NCBI RefSeq assembly: GCF_025602895.1 | Contig: NW_026516225.1 | Span: forward strand, 496,001 to 560,000 | Length of the DNA: 64,000 nt | Reading direction: 5' to 3' | Origin: Polychytrium aggregatum | Taxonomy: Eukaryota > Chytridiomycota > Chytridiomycetes > Polychytriales | Part shown: piece after piece, positions 46,167 through 58,084 of the stretch | Position numbering within the stretch: position 1 is the stretch's first letter | How the letters are laid out: each line of letters starts with the position of its first letter | Notes under the pieces: generated by a model | Database searches by the model: none | Told to the model about the DNA's origin: nothing | What the model saw: the letters and a program-made list of their open reading frames with translations, nothing else | Position numbers and translations under genes: made by a program

Positions 46167-47700
46167 TCACCTGGCCTGGATGGCCTCGACGATCCGGTCG
46201 ACTTCATAGCAGAGGTTAGCGACCTGCTGGTCCCACTTGTTCAGGCTGCTGCCGGTGCTGAAGTGGATGAGATGGTCGATCTGGTCGATGGTTCCCAACA
46301 ACCGACCCTCGCTGATCATGCGGCTGGCGACCTGCTCGGCCTGCTCGGGGGAGGTCGAGAGCAGCGCCCCCAGCTCGCCAAAGGAAATATTGTTGTAGAG
46401 CTTGGAGGCGGCCAGGATGTTGTGCTCGATAACGGCTCGGTCGAGGACGGTGGTGCCGTCACTCAGCTTGGCGAGCTGGTGCTCCTTCAGGGACTTTGCA
46501 AACTCCTGGACCTCCGCCGGCGAGAGAACCCGGTCGAGGTACATTTTCTCGAGGATGTGCTGGAGCCCGTTGGCCTTGAACTCAGGGCTCTCCCGGATGC
46601 GCTCGTCCTTGTAGAGGGTGGCCAGCAAACGGCTTCGCTGCGGACCAGCCGGACCCAGGACCGCACATGTCACGGCCTGGATCAGGCACTGGATGCGGTC
46701 ATCGTCCGACATGAGCTCGGAGATGTACGACAGCTCAAGATGCTTTGCGGCTGCCTGGAGGAACGAGCGCTTGTAGTCCAAGACTCGGGCCTGGGCGGCC
46801 TTGTATCGCAGCTCGACCGAGCGGTCTTTGCAGTCATGGATCAGGTGCGAGGCTCGATTGAGATACATGTCGGCCCCGACGCCGTCTTCGTCCTCGATCA
46901 TGAGCTGCACAATGTGGATGTAGATCTTGAGCTTGTACTCATTGGGGATGGTGCGATGGCCCGAGTCCAGGGGAATGCCTTGGAGGACCCGAGCAGCCTC
47001 GCTCCAGTTCTCCTCTTCCTCATAGATGTCGGCCAGTTTCTCGCGGATGCTGGAGATCTGCAGAGAGCCATAGTCCATCACAGACAGATGCAGCAGAGGG
47101 GACATGTGGGGTCAGTCGGGCGATGGATATGAACGATGACTGCAAACAGGCCGTGCGAGTCCGCAGAGTCGGTCAAGTCGGTCAAGCCGTTCGAGTCGTT
47201 CGAATTGGTGGTATCAGCCGGCTCACACGTCCCTCCGGTCGGCTGGTTTGCTTGTCCATCTGTCTTTCAATAGTGCAGCAGCGCAGCCGTCGCCCCGGTG
47301 GTGAGCTTACTCTGGTTCTGCTCCTCCACCCCCTCCCTCCCTCCCGCGAGCAAACAGACCCCACCTGCTCCTCGAACGCCAGGGCCCTTGACTCGATCTT
47401 CTCGAGGGCATAGACCCAGATCTCTGCGACAGGGCGCAGGTCCTTGATGTCCTTGGTGCTGGAAAAGAACGCATTGATAAAGTCATGGATGATCTGGCGA
47501 GACACGGCGAGGCCGAAGGACTCCTGGACGGCGTGGACCAAGAACTCGCGCAGGGATGCGTAGACGGCCGGGTCTCGATACTGGAGGGTTTCCGGGTCCC
47601 GCTCGCCGGCGAGGAGTTCGTTGAGGAGCGCCAGATAGGCCTGCGGCTTTTCCTTCTGCTGGGAGTCGAAGATCTGCTGCAGCCTCTTTGAAAACGTCAT
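46167..47700 (-). CDS. CSN4: COP9 signalosome subunit 4
   Basis: Subunit of the COP9 signalosome, which removes Nedd8 from cullins. Exons 47700-47365 and 47057-46167 give 408 residues, the usual length of CSN4. The splice joins FEEQ to [18 protein letters not shown], as expected for the family. TPR-like helices follow ([18 protein letters not shown]), then the PCI/winged-helix domain with [28 protein letters not shown] and the hallmark [20 protein letters not shown]. The start is [11 protein letters not shown]; the frame upstream has no conserved sequence. The 307-bp intron carries pyrimidine-rich sequence near 47330. Confidence 0.95.
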
Positions 47701-48009
47701 GGCGGAAGTTTGATACCGGACGATGCGAAGAGGCAGAGCAGCACGGACTTGGGCCAGGGTTGAGCCAAGGCACGGGCGGCTCGATCCGGCTCGATCCGCC
47801 AGTGTGTGTGTATGTGTCGGCCAGGGCTGTTCGCTTCCCACCCACAACCAGTTCGTCCATGACCACCACGGCGAGGCGGGAATTGGCATCTCTCGCCGAT
47901 GGTTGTAATGCTCAAAAGTGAGCCGGGGGCACGCAGCTCTGTTTCTCTGGCGAGCTTGCTTTGGATACTAGAAACACACGCCCCAGCCCATCAATCCACA
48001 GCGTACAGA
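47701..48009. other. Short intergenic region
   Basis: Promoter side of CSN4 and 3' flank of the SPATA4-like gene. Nothing further is visible. Confidence 0.45.
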
Positions 48010-51000
48010 CTATGCTCGGAGACTGAGAGCCTTGGACAGCTCCGGGAACCCAACCGCGAGACCAGGAAAGTGCTGAGAGATGCTGTCAAAGGTAAACCTC
48101 ATGACCCGGCTCTGCTCCGGTGTCGGTGGATAGTGGATGTTGTTGTCCTCGGTGTGGGGGCCTTGGCACCAGCGGTGGATCCAGGCCGTGACAATCTCGC
48201 GGGTGCCGCTGCGGCCAGTCATGTAGATGTGAAAGATGGTGGCAATGAGACTGGGTAGTGTCTGCAGCGGTGGTGCGAGGAAGTAAATTGGCAGCCAAGG
48301 TGAGTACGAGAGGCAAGTGAAGGAACCGCAGAGACCAGATATAGGCACAAGTATCCAATCGGCTTGCGTGCCAATGTGGCCTGGGGCGACAGCTGCGACA
48401 GTAGTTGGAGGGAGCATCCACCTCGTTCAAGCTGCGTGCATCTGTCGTGTGGATATTGCTCCCACCAGCACGGTTGCTGCCCAACGGCAAATGATTGCCA
48501 ATACTATGTACCTACCGGAAGCACATCCTCGCCAATCAGCTTTGAGAATCCATCGATGGCGTCACACGCCATGCGACAGCACTCTGGATCCGACAGGGCC
48601 ACATAGAGGGCCGGATGGATCTTCAGGAACAGAGCGGTCCACTTGCGGATGCTCGTCTGGTCGGTCTGGTCGGTGGACTCGAGTGTCGGCAAGGTGCTTG
48701 AGGTCTTGTTGGGCAGCAACTGCTGCTGCTGCTGTTCTCCGAGCTCGGATTCAGACATAAAGTTGACCTGGATCAGGCAGCTGCCCAGGATCTGAAGCTG
48801 GGCTGCAGACAGGGCGCTTGGGGTCTCGGAGATAACCTGGGTGGGCACGATTTGGTAAGGAATTAAAGCAATTTCCGGCATCGCACTCTGCTCAGATCTA
48901 CACGTCCTCTTCCAAGCACAGCTCAATCTGAGACAGGATACTTTTGGAAAGGGTACTTCAAGCATCACAGCGCGGAGCCTGTCTCCGAGGACACATACCG
49001 TATTTGTCACTCCCGCTGCTACCCCAAACGTATACCAGGTGTGCAGGATACTTGGAAACTTTTGCCGAGCCATAAAAGGCAGCTCAAAGCTCACTGACGA
49101 CGGTCCGTTCTTCAGAAGCTGGTTCTGAAGCTCTGATTTGAGGTTGATGAAGGTTCGAACAAACGGCGTGCACAGCTGCGGATGATGAAGGAGGAGTGGC
49201 GACAGGACGACCAGGGCTGAGCAGAGCGGCACACAGGGGTTGTTAGCAGAACGTTCGAGCCAAAGTGGAATCCAGATCACAGGTACAGGCAAGGTCGCGA
49301 GGGTGTAAAACATCCTCCTTTCTGATCGGGCAACGAAATCCCTGCAGTATCAACAGTGATTGATAACCTACTGTCTCGCAAGACCTCATCCGGTGCCCAT
49401 CGTAGAAACGAGGCGATGGCGCTGCGGGCCCCAGCCATCACAGGTGAGTCAAACTGCCTGCTCTCGAGGACAGATGTCACGAATCTCATCCAAGCCTTCA
49501 GAAAGTGGGTGGGACAGTGTGGAGATGCAAGGCAGCTCTTGAGTCCGCTAGAATCCGATTCATCTATCAGCTCCGTCAGAAGCTCGTCGCTGATTTGGAT
49601 TCCATGTCGGATCAGGGCAGCCATGATCAGCAAAGCGGCCGAGATTTCAAGCATTTCACATGGGCTCGAGAGCAGGACCGGGATCGATCCGGATACGGCA
49701 TTGGTGCGGCGATAGAGTCGACGGTGGGTGTTGATGAAGGTAAGACACTCGGAGAGATGCAGGGTGGTGTACTGTGCCTGGCTTTGAAAGTTGGTGTGCT
49801 TGTTTTGGTCGCAGTAGAGCAGTGAGCACAAGAACAGCAGAAACAGGCTTTGTGGAGAAGTGGGAATGCTCAGGGTGGCATGGCCTTTGGTAGAGCTCGG
49901 CTGGGTCATTTGCGACTGAAGTCAGTGACCCAGTGAACAGCAGAGACAGCAGGGGTTAGATGCAGGTCGAGGATGATGCGGTCAGGCACGTTGAACCGCA
50001 CATGCAGTCATGGGGATGTGTGTGAGTTGTGGCTCCCTGGAGATGCACGAAAGCGGAGCGACGACGGTCCATCGTAGACCACGGCAGACGAGGATCCAAA
50101 AGCAGTAGAAGGGGGGGACGGCAGCTACCTTCAGGGTCAGCAGAACCCGGGCTTTCTCCTGGTCGCTCATGTGCGAATTCATGAAGGACTGAACGATACT
50201 GGCGACGTACGGGAACTTTTCGATTGAGGACGCCTTGAGCTGATGGATGAGATGATTGTAGTCTCGGGCTTGGGAAAGGCGCTGGAACGAGTCGCGATTG
50301 AATGCCACCTGGAACACCGCGCCAAAGAAGCACAGGACCGAAACAAAGGCTACAGCGCCAAGATTCCAGACAAAATTGAGTAGTGCATCGCTGTGGAGAG
50401 GCATGGTGTCGTGTCGGCAGCACTCAAGGGACAAGCAGCAGCCGCAAAAGTTATCCAGAGAATGTCCAAAGGCTAAACATACCATTGAATATCTTGGTCA
50501 TTGCCGAGAACGAAGCCACGGCAGGCAGGATGATTTCAAATATCAGATTCGAGTCTGAGGGCAGGCTATGCTGGAGAGCGAGTACAAAGTCCTTTTCCTG
50601 GATGAAGGGCATGTTTGTGCGTGGATGTGAGCGAAAGCAAGGCCACCGTACTCAACAGAGAAGCACTGCATACCTTGCAAGCCTCTACTTGGAAAGCAAA
50701 CAGCCACAAATGGAAGCTCAACATGATTGGCAAATGCACACGGCAGCACTCACCTTGGAGCCCATCTGGCTCAATGTGCGCTCGAGCTCGTCTTTGGACA
50801 TGGACTCGATCCGAGAGCTGAGTCGCTCCCTCAAGGCATTTGTCTGGATGGATCCGCGATTGAAGGATATGTTTGGGTCGACGATGCCAAAGCTCGTGAA
50901 GAGGATCTTGAGCACACTGACCCTGCCAAAGTCGTCAGCGTCCCTAAGCGCAGGCACATCGACCGGAGCATCGTTTGTGTTTGGAGTCTTTCCAAGAAAA

Positions 51001-52029
51001 TAGTTGGCACCATCTGGGTTGATGATCGAAATGTTGCATTTTGGGTCACCGGCAACTTTCCGGTTGGACGAGGCGGCTACTTTCTGTGGTGCGGCCCCTG
51101 GATTGTTTGGAGGAGAGGAGGAACGCACATATGGCTCAATGCCGGAGAGTTGGTCGTCCAGGACGGATGGCGAGATGGTTCTCTGCGGAGATGCAGACGA
51201 GGAGCTCGCTCTGGATGCTCTGTGTTGGAATGCGGGAACAGGATATCAGCTGGAGAGGGTCGCGAAGGTGACCACAAATGTGCCTCACTCGGAGCGGGTT
51301 CGGAGCGTGGGCGGTCTGGTGCCTGCGCAAGTAGTGCAACGAGAAGAGGACCTCTTTCTTGAGTAGAGATGGGTGAAGAGCAGCGAGAGGAGATTGACGG
51401 CCGAGTCGGGCTTGGATTGCGAGACCGCCTGGGCCAGCTCTCGCGGGATGGGGATGCTGAGTTTCTGCAAATAGTGTGAATGCGCGCGGTGAGACCCAGG
51501 CCGCATCGGGTGGCAAGCAAGAAGGATCGAGTTGCAGCGGAGAAACATCGAGTTGCAGCGGAGAAACATCGAGTTGCAGCGGAGAAACATCGAGTTGCAG
51601 CTGAAAAGTATAGTCGACCGAGCGCCCAATTGGCAATGGGCAGCATCGCGAGGCCGGTCGCGACAGCAGGAGCCGGCCCCGTGCATAGTAATGGAGCAGG
51701 CACAAGCACCTGAAAGTGTCGCTCGAGCAAATCCCAGTTGTTTTTCTTTGCGGCTGAAGCCGTGCCAGTGTCAAAGGCGTGCATGGACACATCGCTCGGA
51801 TAGAACTTTGAGAGGATCTCGGCGACAAGAAAGCCGTTGGCCAGATCACTGCAGACGGGATTCGCGGATGAGCACGCAAGGGACGGACGCGGCGGGTGGC
51901 GAACAGAGAGCGCCAGGGGTTGCTCCCAGAGACACGCGGCAGCGAAACGCACCGCTTGTAATTCTTGATGGAATAGGAGAGGTCGAGCGACTGGAGCCAC
52001 TTGATGGCTTCTCTGGAGAGGGCCGCCAT
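48010..52029 (-). CDS. SPATA4-like CH-domain protein with long helical C-terminus
   Basis: Exons: 52029-51953, 51848-51710, 51464-51289, 51231-50754, 50597-50483, 50390-50129, 49915-49372, 49321-48999, 48887-48516, 48261-48010; about 910 residues. The first three exons form a CH (DUF1042-type) domain matching SPATA4/SPEF proteins: MAALSREAIKWLQSLDLSYS, DLANGFLVAEILSKFYPSDV, NNWDLLERHFQKLSIPIPREL. SPATA4 is about 300 residues, so the remaining ~700 residues of mostly helical, repeat-like sequence are extra. One junction (50483/50390) is out of phase by one base, so that boundary is wrong or a small exon or frameshift is missed. A flagellar or basal-body role is inferred from the CH family alone. 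Confidence 0.7.
51526..51607 (-). repeat. 21-bp tandem repeat, nearly four units, in an intron
   Basis: ATCGAGTTGCAGCGGAGAAAC repeated three times and a partial fourth, inside the intron 51709-51465 of the SPATA4-like gene. Confidence 0.95.
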
Positions 52030-52686
52030 TGCGGGGATGCGTGAGACAACGACTGAGCCTGGAGAGCCAGGGGTGCTTCGGGACAGACGCCCCCCTGTGA
52101 TGCCGAGCGTGGGAAAGTTGCCGAGGCGGACACGACAGTCACGCTGATGCATTTGGAGGACGCGCCATTGCGCTGTGTGAGCTTGAGTGAGTGATCGTCG
52201 CCGCCACCCTCGCCGGGCCGAGACGCCTCTCGGGGGGCTCTCGGGGGCTCTCGGGCGTCCTCTCCTGTGCCCAAAATAGCACGCCCCTTCTCGCTGAGTG
52301 TATTTGTGCTTCTCGCTGAGTGTGTTTGGCCTTCTCGCTGGGTGTTTAGCCCTTCTCGCCGCCTTCTCGCCCGCCCTCGCCCTCGCTTTTGTTCTTTTTC
52401 TGGCCTCGGCCTGCGTCCTGCCTTTTCCCTCAGCCTCCATCTCAGCCTCCATCTCAGCCTCCATCTCATCCTCCATCTCATCCTCCATCCTCACCAGCCC
52501 ATCGCACCGGGCTGCTGCGTCTCTGCCATTCCTGCCGCTGTCTGCCTGTCTGCCTCTGCCTGTTTGTCCGTCTGTCTGCTACCAGCCTCCCGAGCTTGCA
52601 CACAGCCCGATCTACCCTTCGTCTATTTATCCTTGTCTGCAGCCTCGCCTCCAGAGCGTCCGTCTGCCTCCCTGCCTCCATTTTGA
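52030..52686. other. Divergent intergenic region
   Basis: Shared upstream region of the SPATA4-like and CBS/PB1 genes. Toward the CBS/PB1 start it becomes strongly pyrimidine-rich, a common feature of fungal core promoters, and holds two short tandem arrays. Confidence 0.55.
52287..52489 (+). repeat. Pyrimidine-rich short tandem repeats upstream of the CBS/PB1 gene
   Basis: Three diverged copies built on CTTCTCGCTGAGTGT (52287-52350) and five 12-base units TCAGCCTCCATC/TCATCCTCCATC (52430-52489). Confidence 0.85.
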
Positions 52687-55092
52687 ATGAGCACCGTCAG
52701 CGCTTCCACATCCGCTTCAAAAATGAACACCTCGTCCTCCGAGCTGCTACGCCACAGGAACAAGCGAAGAGACGATACGATTCGCAAAAAGGTCGAGCAG
52801 GAGCTCTCCCGCAACTCGCCTGGCCGCTCCAAGCGCTCCTCGCAAAAGCCCGGCCCTGCTCCCTCCGGCTCCTATAGCTCCCAGCGCCGCCCCACCAAGG
52901 GCACCGTCTCATCGCTCCGCCCTGCCGCCGCCATCACGGTTCTGGAGTCTGCCCGTATTGTCCAGGCTGCCCAATTAATGGCGGCTAAGCGCGCCGATGC
53001 CGTCCTCGCCATCAACGACGAGGGCCAGCTCACCGGCATTCTGACCGATAAGGACATTGCCTATCGTGTCGTTGCCGGCGGCCTCGTCCCCAGAAACACC
53101 ACCGTCGCCGAGGTCATGACCCCGAACCCCATCAGCGTCTACGACAAGGGCTCCCGCAATGAGGCCCTCTCCATCATGGTTGAACGCAAGTTCCGCCATC
53201 TTCCCGTCATCCGTGAGATGGTCGACGATGACGACTTTGACAACGGCGACGAAGATGGCCCCGTCTCCAACGTCGTCGGCCTGCTCGACATCACCAAGTG
53301 TGTCTTTGAGCGCCTCGATGAGCTCGAGAAGAAGGTCAACGAGGACCAGAACATCATCAATGCCATGGAGGCTCTCGAGCGCCGCGGCACCGCCGCCTCG
53401 GACGTTGTCGGTGCCATCCGTGTCCAGCACGCCTGCCCCGATGTTGCCTCGGTCATCCTCAACTCGGCGGACCAGCTGCAGGCTGATGTCCCCGAGGTTA
53501 GTGTCAAGGCCTCTGTCCGTGATGCCGCCAAGGTCATGAAGGAGAGCCACCAGACCGCCGTTCTTGTTCTGGCCGCGCCCGAGGGCGAAGACCGCCTCAA
53601 CGGCATCTTCACTACCAAGGACATTGTCCTGCGAGTCGTCGCCGCTGGTCTCGACCCGGCCACCACCTCGGTTGTCCGTGTCATGGTAAGTTGGCGTATT
53701 GGATCGGCGCGTCATGCGTGATTGGATGATTGCTACATCCAGTGTGGCAAGGGCGTTCCGGCCGTATCGCGATGAAGCTACGATTGCCTGTTTGATGCGG
53801 TACCGATCTCAGCGTGGTCGCCAGCTGTTCGGATTGAACGCGCTCCTATCGCGTGCAGCCATGTGTGATTAAGCGCATACAGTTGATCGCCGTGGCGGGC
53901 CTCATATGCCGTGGGGCGCCTCCTTTGTCTCGGATCGCTGACATTGTCTCCTCCGTCGTGCATCACGGTACTCGGCTCTAGACTCCCCATCCCGACTCTG
54001 TTCCCCCCAACGCGACTATCCTGGAGGCTCTGCGCAAGCTCCACAGTATGTGTCCGACATGCATCACAGCCTCGCTCGCACTCAGACTCGATGAATTGCA
54101 CTGCATCGCGCGAGTGCTGCCTTTCTCACTCATGGTCCGTTCCTAGTCGGCCACTATCTCCACCTGCCCGTTGTCGATGGGTACACTCCCGTCGGACTCG
54201 TCGATGTCCTGACCCTCACCATCTCCATGCTGAACTATGTCGTAAGTGCCACTTTGCAGCTGTTTACGCTGCATGTGCCGTCGTCTGCTGCTGGCCCGTC
54301 TGCCGAGCTGGCCTCCCCACTGCACCACGTATGCTCATGTGCAGCAACCGGCTGTCTATCTCTCAGATGAACAAGGATCAGGGCGAAAACACCGGCGGTG
54401 ATCAGGGACCCATGTGGAACCGCTTTTGGAACTCGACCTTTGCCGGCGGCGACACCGAGTCCGATCGCCACTCCGTCAACTCGGACGGCCAGATTGTGCC
54501 GCCGAGCTCCTACACCGGCTCTCAGGCTATCAGCGCACACATGGGCGGCCTCGTGGGTCTCAACCGCGAACTTGCCCCCGACGATGCGGCTTCCCAGGTG
54601 TACTCGGCCGCCGCTGGAGGCGTCGTTGAGGAGTATGCCTTTAAGCTGCGCGACTCGACCACGGGCAAGGTCTACCGCTTCTCGTCGCGATTCGACTCTC
54701 TTCAGGAGCTCTACCTGCACGTGGCCTCGTACCAGACCGACGGCAACAAGAGCACCGACCTCCGCCTCTCGTACATCGATGACGAGGGCGACGTCGTCCA
54801 TCTCTCGACCGACAAAGACCTCGAAGAGGCTGTCCAGATGGCTCGCCGCGCCAATTGGGCTCGTCTGATGCTGTACATGGGCGAGCCCCCGGCCCCCAAC
54901 ACCCGGACCGACAGCCCCAGCGGCCAGTTCGAGGAGGCCCAGCGATCAGTCTCTGCCGATGCCGCTGCAAGCTCACCCGTCCAGCAAGCCATTGATCTGA
55001 TCAAGGACGCTCCTCTGGCGGTCAACGTCGGCGTCAGCGCCGCCATTGTTCTCGTTACCGCCTTTGTGGTCTCGAGGATCGTGCGCTACTAA
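52687..55092 (+). CDS. CBS-repeat and PB1-domain protein with C-terminal membrane anchor
   Basis: Exons 52687-53685, 53982-54045, 54147-54241 and 54367-55092 join to 627 residues. After a basic Ser-rich leader (RHRNKRRDDTIRKKVEQEL) come four CBS motifs in two pairs: ITVLESARIVQAAQLMAA with GILTDKDIAYRVVA, NPISVYDKGSRNEALSIM with HLPVI, then VSVKASVRDAAKVMKE with GIFTTKDIVLRVVA, and the exon 2-3 part NATILEALRKLH-IGHYLHLPVV. A PB1-like domain follows (EYAFKLRDSTTGKVYRF ... LRLSYIDDEGDVVHLSTDKD). The last 25 residues form one hydrophobic helix (LAVNVGVSAAIVLVTAFVV) ending in RIVRY, like a tail anchor. CBS pairs usually bind adenine nucleotides. The CBS-PB1 order is known in fungi, but its function is poorly defined. 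Confidence 0.9.
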
Positions 55093-56470
55093 GCTCGCTC
55101 GTCGTCCTGTTGCCGATGGCTCTGCTGCCCACGATATTTTTTTTGCCTCTGCGAACCGACAAGGTAGCCTGGTCCTTCAATAGATTGCGCAACTCGCTGT
55201 GTGCAGCCGTGAGAGTGACAAACAAAGCATCCGTTGGAATCCAAACAGTAAGACCATCGCCGCGACAAAACCTCCCGCCGTTTTTCACTTGCTCTCGGCT
55301 GCATCGCGAGGGTGCGGTCGCGGAGATGGTCGACTCTCACAACCACAACCGCAGTCGCTGCCGTGTGTGCTGACGTGCTCTCCATCGGCTCTTTCCATTC
55401 GAATGTCTGGGCAGTATTCTGCGGATGTGCCAAGGTCCATTCCCTCCCCTCCTTTCTTATTTTTTGATTTCTTGTCCGTACCTTTGCCTGTGTTATAAAC
55501 TTTTCGCTCCTTTCCTTGAGTGCCGACGGTGAACGATGTGAGAGTTGGGTTGAAATCGCAAGTAACGAGTTTTCGCTGGACATGTCTGTTTGGACAAAGG
55601 AGATGAGCCCAAGTGGTTTGTTCAACGGCTCATCTCGGCCACCATCCATTTCCCTTCAGCCTTGGTTCCAAAACAGCGCCTGCTCCGCCCCCTTGTCCAC
55701 CTCCATATCTCTATGTTTGATCGGCACGCTCTCGCTTCCAACGCCTCTTTGCTTTGCGCACTACACTCACGCTCGGTCCAAAAAGCTGAAAATCCCAAAG
55801 CCAAACAGAAAAACAAAGGAGGAAGGAACGAAACCGTCTAAATCGAACGGACGCCGACATCGCCTCTTGACCTCCCCCCTCATATTTGATGCTCGACCCT
55901 TCAGCTTCACATGCCAACACAGGCGTGTTGCTCTCGCCGAGGATCTGGCCAGCAAGTTTTGTTGCCCAATACATCGTGCCTCTACAAACCTGTGGTCCTC
56001 GTGTGGGTCGTTGCTGACAAGCCCATTGTGGGAAAAGCGGTCTTGAAATGGATGAGTGCATCTGTCGGTTAGAAGGCTGGCTCTTCAACTTCTCTCTCTC
56101 CCCGCCCCCGATTGCATCAAGAGTGTGCCATAGTGGATAGGTGTGCGCGTGTATTCAAGATCTAGAACAAAATGAGACCATCGGACATGAATCCAAAGGT
56201 CTCGTTTCTAATAGTGGGTGCTGTATCTGGCAGCCTCTCTACTTCATCCCTCCCCCCAACCTCGGACTGCTTCCTCGTCGCTGCGTTGTGTTTGGTGACT
56301 TGCTAGGATGTCGGCTTCAGGGGTCGCGCTGTGGGCTGATGCGGACCATCGGGCGGTCTCGGAATGGACCTCTGGCTACTGAGTTGTGTCGGCACTTCAT
56401 AAATCAGATGTCTTCTCGCCGGTGGGTCGCACATCGAATGCTGGGTGCCTTTGCGTCGATAGTCCCTGCA
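55093..56470. other. Convergent intergenic region
   Basis: Between the 3' ends of the CBS/PB1 and MFS genes. Composition is less GC-rich than the neighbouring genes. Short frames exist but none with a domain or sensible splice structure. Confidence 0.5.
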
Positions 56471-58084
56471 TCAAATGTCAAAGGCTTTGGTGTCGGTGGT
56501 TCCTGCATCGGATGCCTTGGTATCGATCTTGCGCACAAGGACAAGCCCGGCAAACGCCGAGAGCGAAACTAACGTAAACACAATCCAGGTCTGGCCGGAG
56601 AGGGCGCTTCGCTGCCACGCAAGTCCGGCGACATACGGGCCCAGGGTGCGAGCCAACGAGACCAGGCACCCCGCAACGCCGTGGACGGCACCCAGATGCT
56701 CGGGCCGAGCAAAGTGCGTGACCATGACGATGGCACTGACATAGAGCAGTCCCTCGCCAATGCCGATCAAGACCGCCGAGACCAGCAGGCTGGGCCAGAG
56801 CGAGCTGGAGCCAAACAGCGGAGGGATTAGCGCGGCAGGAACCAGCAAGGCGCATCCGATTTGGTAGACCGAGAGAGTCCCGAATCGCCGCTGCAGCGGG
56901 TAGAAGAACAGCTTGGCGCAGAGCTTGGCGATGCCGAGGGTGGTCATGGCGACGCCCGCTTCGCGAGGGCCCAGGCCGAACCCACCTTGGTGAGGGGCAG
57001 CTGCGATTAGGACCGGGAGCGAAGTGCCATAGATGCTGTTGCAGAGCGCATAGGTCGCGTACAGGATCACCGGAACCGTTGGGCCGACGATGGCCCCGGG
57101 TCTGGAGGCGAGCAGGGAGCCGATGACCATCGAGAGCCGTCGGGCCACTCTGATCAGACGCAGCACCACGAACTTGATGGTGTTCTTGAGCGATCTACAG
57201 CCGTTGCCTCCCGGCACGGCCGTGGGAACGGGGACGGGAATTGGTGTGGGAATCGGCAACTGCACTCGTCCATGACTCTTGCACGAGCAGCCGAGCCCGT
57301 TCTCGGAAGCGGCGTCGCCATCGAACACGACGAGGCTGCTGGAAGCCGGTCTTCGTTGGAGCGCTTCTTGCGTCGACGGCACGGCCGAATCGTATGTCCA
57401 GGTTGCATTGATCGTCTCCTTCAGGAAGAGGCAGTTGGAGGACGCGGCGGCGACGGCCAGGACGACGCCAAGGGCACATGCGGCAAAGTAGGGGCGTTGC
57501 TGCAGAAAGGAGCTGCCGGCAAAGAGGGCCGGGTCGCCGAGGAGGCCCCCAAGCGCCGATCCGACGATGCCAGCGGCCCCATACGCGACTCCATAGACCG
57601 AGTACCCAAAGGCGCGGGCCTCGTCTGTCAGGGAAAGCTCGCCCATCATGCATTTGGCCACAGCGGCGTTTGCAGCGAACAGGCCGCAGACGATCAGGGC
57701 CAGCATCGCAACCCCGTAGTCGGTGGACATGCCCAGCAGCATCGCGCCAAGGCCATAGCCCACCACGCCACAAAGCAGCACCGGCTTTCGTCCGGCACGG
57801 TCAGAGATGCATCCCCAGACGACAGTCATGAAGATGGACGGAAAGAAGTATGCTGACTGGAGCAGACCCGCGTAGTACGCGTAGTTTGACTTTGCCGCGG
57901 ATACTCCGGCGATGTCGTCGGAGCGGCTCATCAAGGTCATGGTCATGAACGGGAAGAGCGGGACAAGCATATGGTGAATCATGACCTCGGGCAGGATGTT
58001 GAGCAGCACGAGCAGCGACTGCCTGATGGGGAACCCTGTTGGAAACAGATTTGGAGGCTCGACGGAGGTGTCCAGCAACGGCAT
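56471..58084 (-). CDS. Major facilitator superfamily transporter
   Basis: Single-exon membrane transporter of 537 residues from the ATG at 58084 (MPLLDTSVEPP); the frame is open further upstream, but that extension is not membrane-like or conserved-looking. About twelve hydrophobic segments are visible. The MFS motif A loop after helix 2 is intact (GCISDRAGRKPVLL), and a related GIAKLCAKLFFYPLQRRFG loop occurs in the second half. The central cytosolic loop is long, Ser/Pro-rich, with a Pro-Ile-Pro-Val run. The layout resembles the DHA1 drug:H+ antiporter or ZIFL-like group; the substrate cannot be read from sequence. The last 20 residues contain the near-repeat DTKASD/DTKAFD. Confidence 0.9.
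   Translation of the reverse strand: MPLLDTSVEPPNLFPTGFPIRQSLLVLLNILPEVMIHHMLVPLFPFMTMTLMSRSDDIAGVSAAKSNYAYYAGLLQSAYFFPSIFMTVVWGCISDRAGRKPVLLCGVVGYGLGAMLLGMSTDYGVAMLALIVCGLFAANAAVAKCMMGELSLTDEARAFGYSVYGVAYGAAGIVGSALGGLLGDPALFAGSSFLQQRPYFAACALGVVLAVAAASSNCLFLKETINATWTYDSAVPSTQEALQRRPASSSLVVFDGDAASENGLGCSCKSHGRVQLPIPTPIPVPVPTAVPGGNGCRSLKNTIKFVVLRLIRVARRLSMVIGSLLASRPGAIVGPTVPVILYATYALCNSIYGTSLPVLIAAAPHQGGFGLGPREAGVAMTTLGIAKLCAKLFFYPLQRRFGTLSVYQIGCALLVPAALIPPLFGSSSLWPSLLVSAVLIGIGEGLLYVSAIVMVTHFARPEHLGAVHGVAGCLVSLARTLGPYVAGLAWQRSALSGQTWIVFTLVSLSAFAGLVLVRKIDTKASDAGTTDTKAFDI

Noticed and set aside
45936-47132. Plus-strand frame of 398 codons
   Set aside because: Antisense of CSN4 plus the 21-bp minisatellite; CSN4 on the minus strand is unmistakable.
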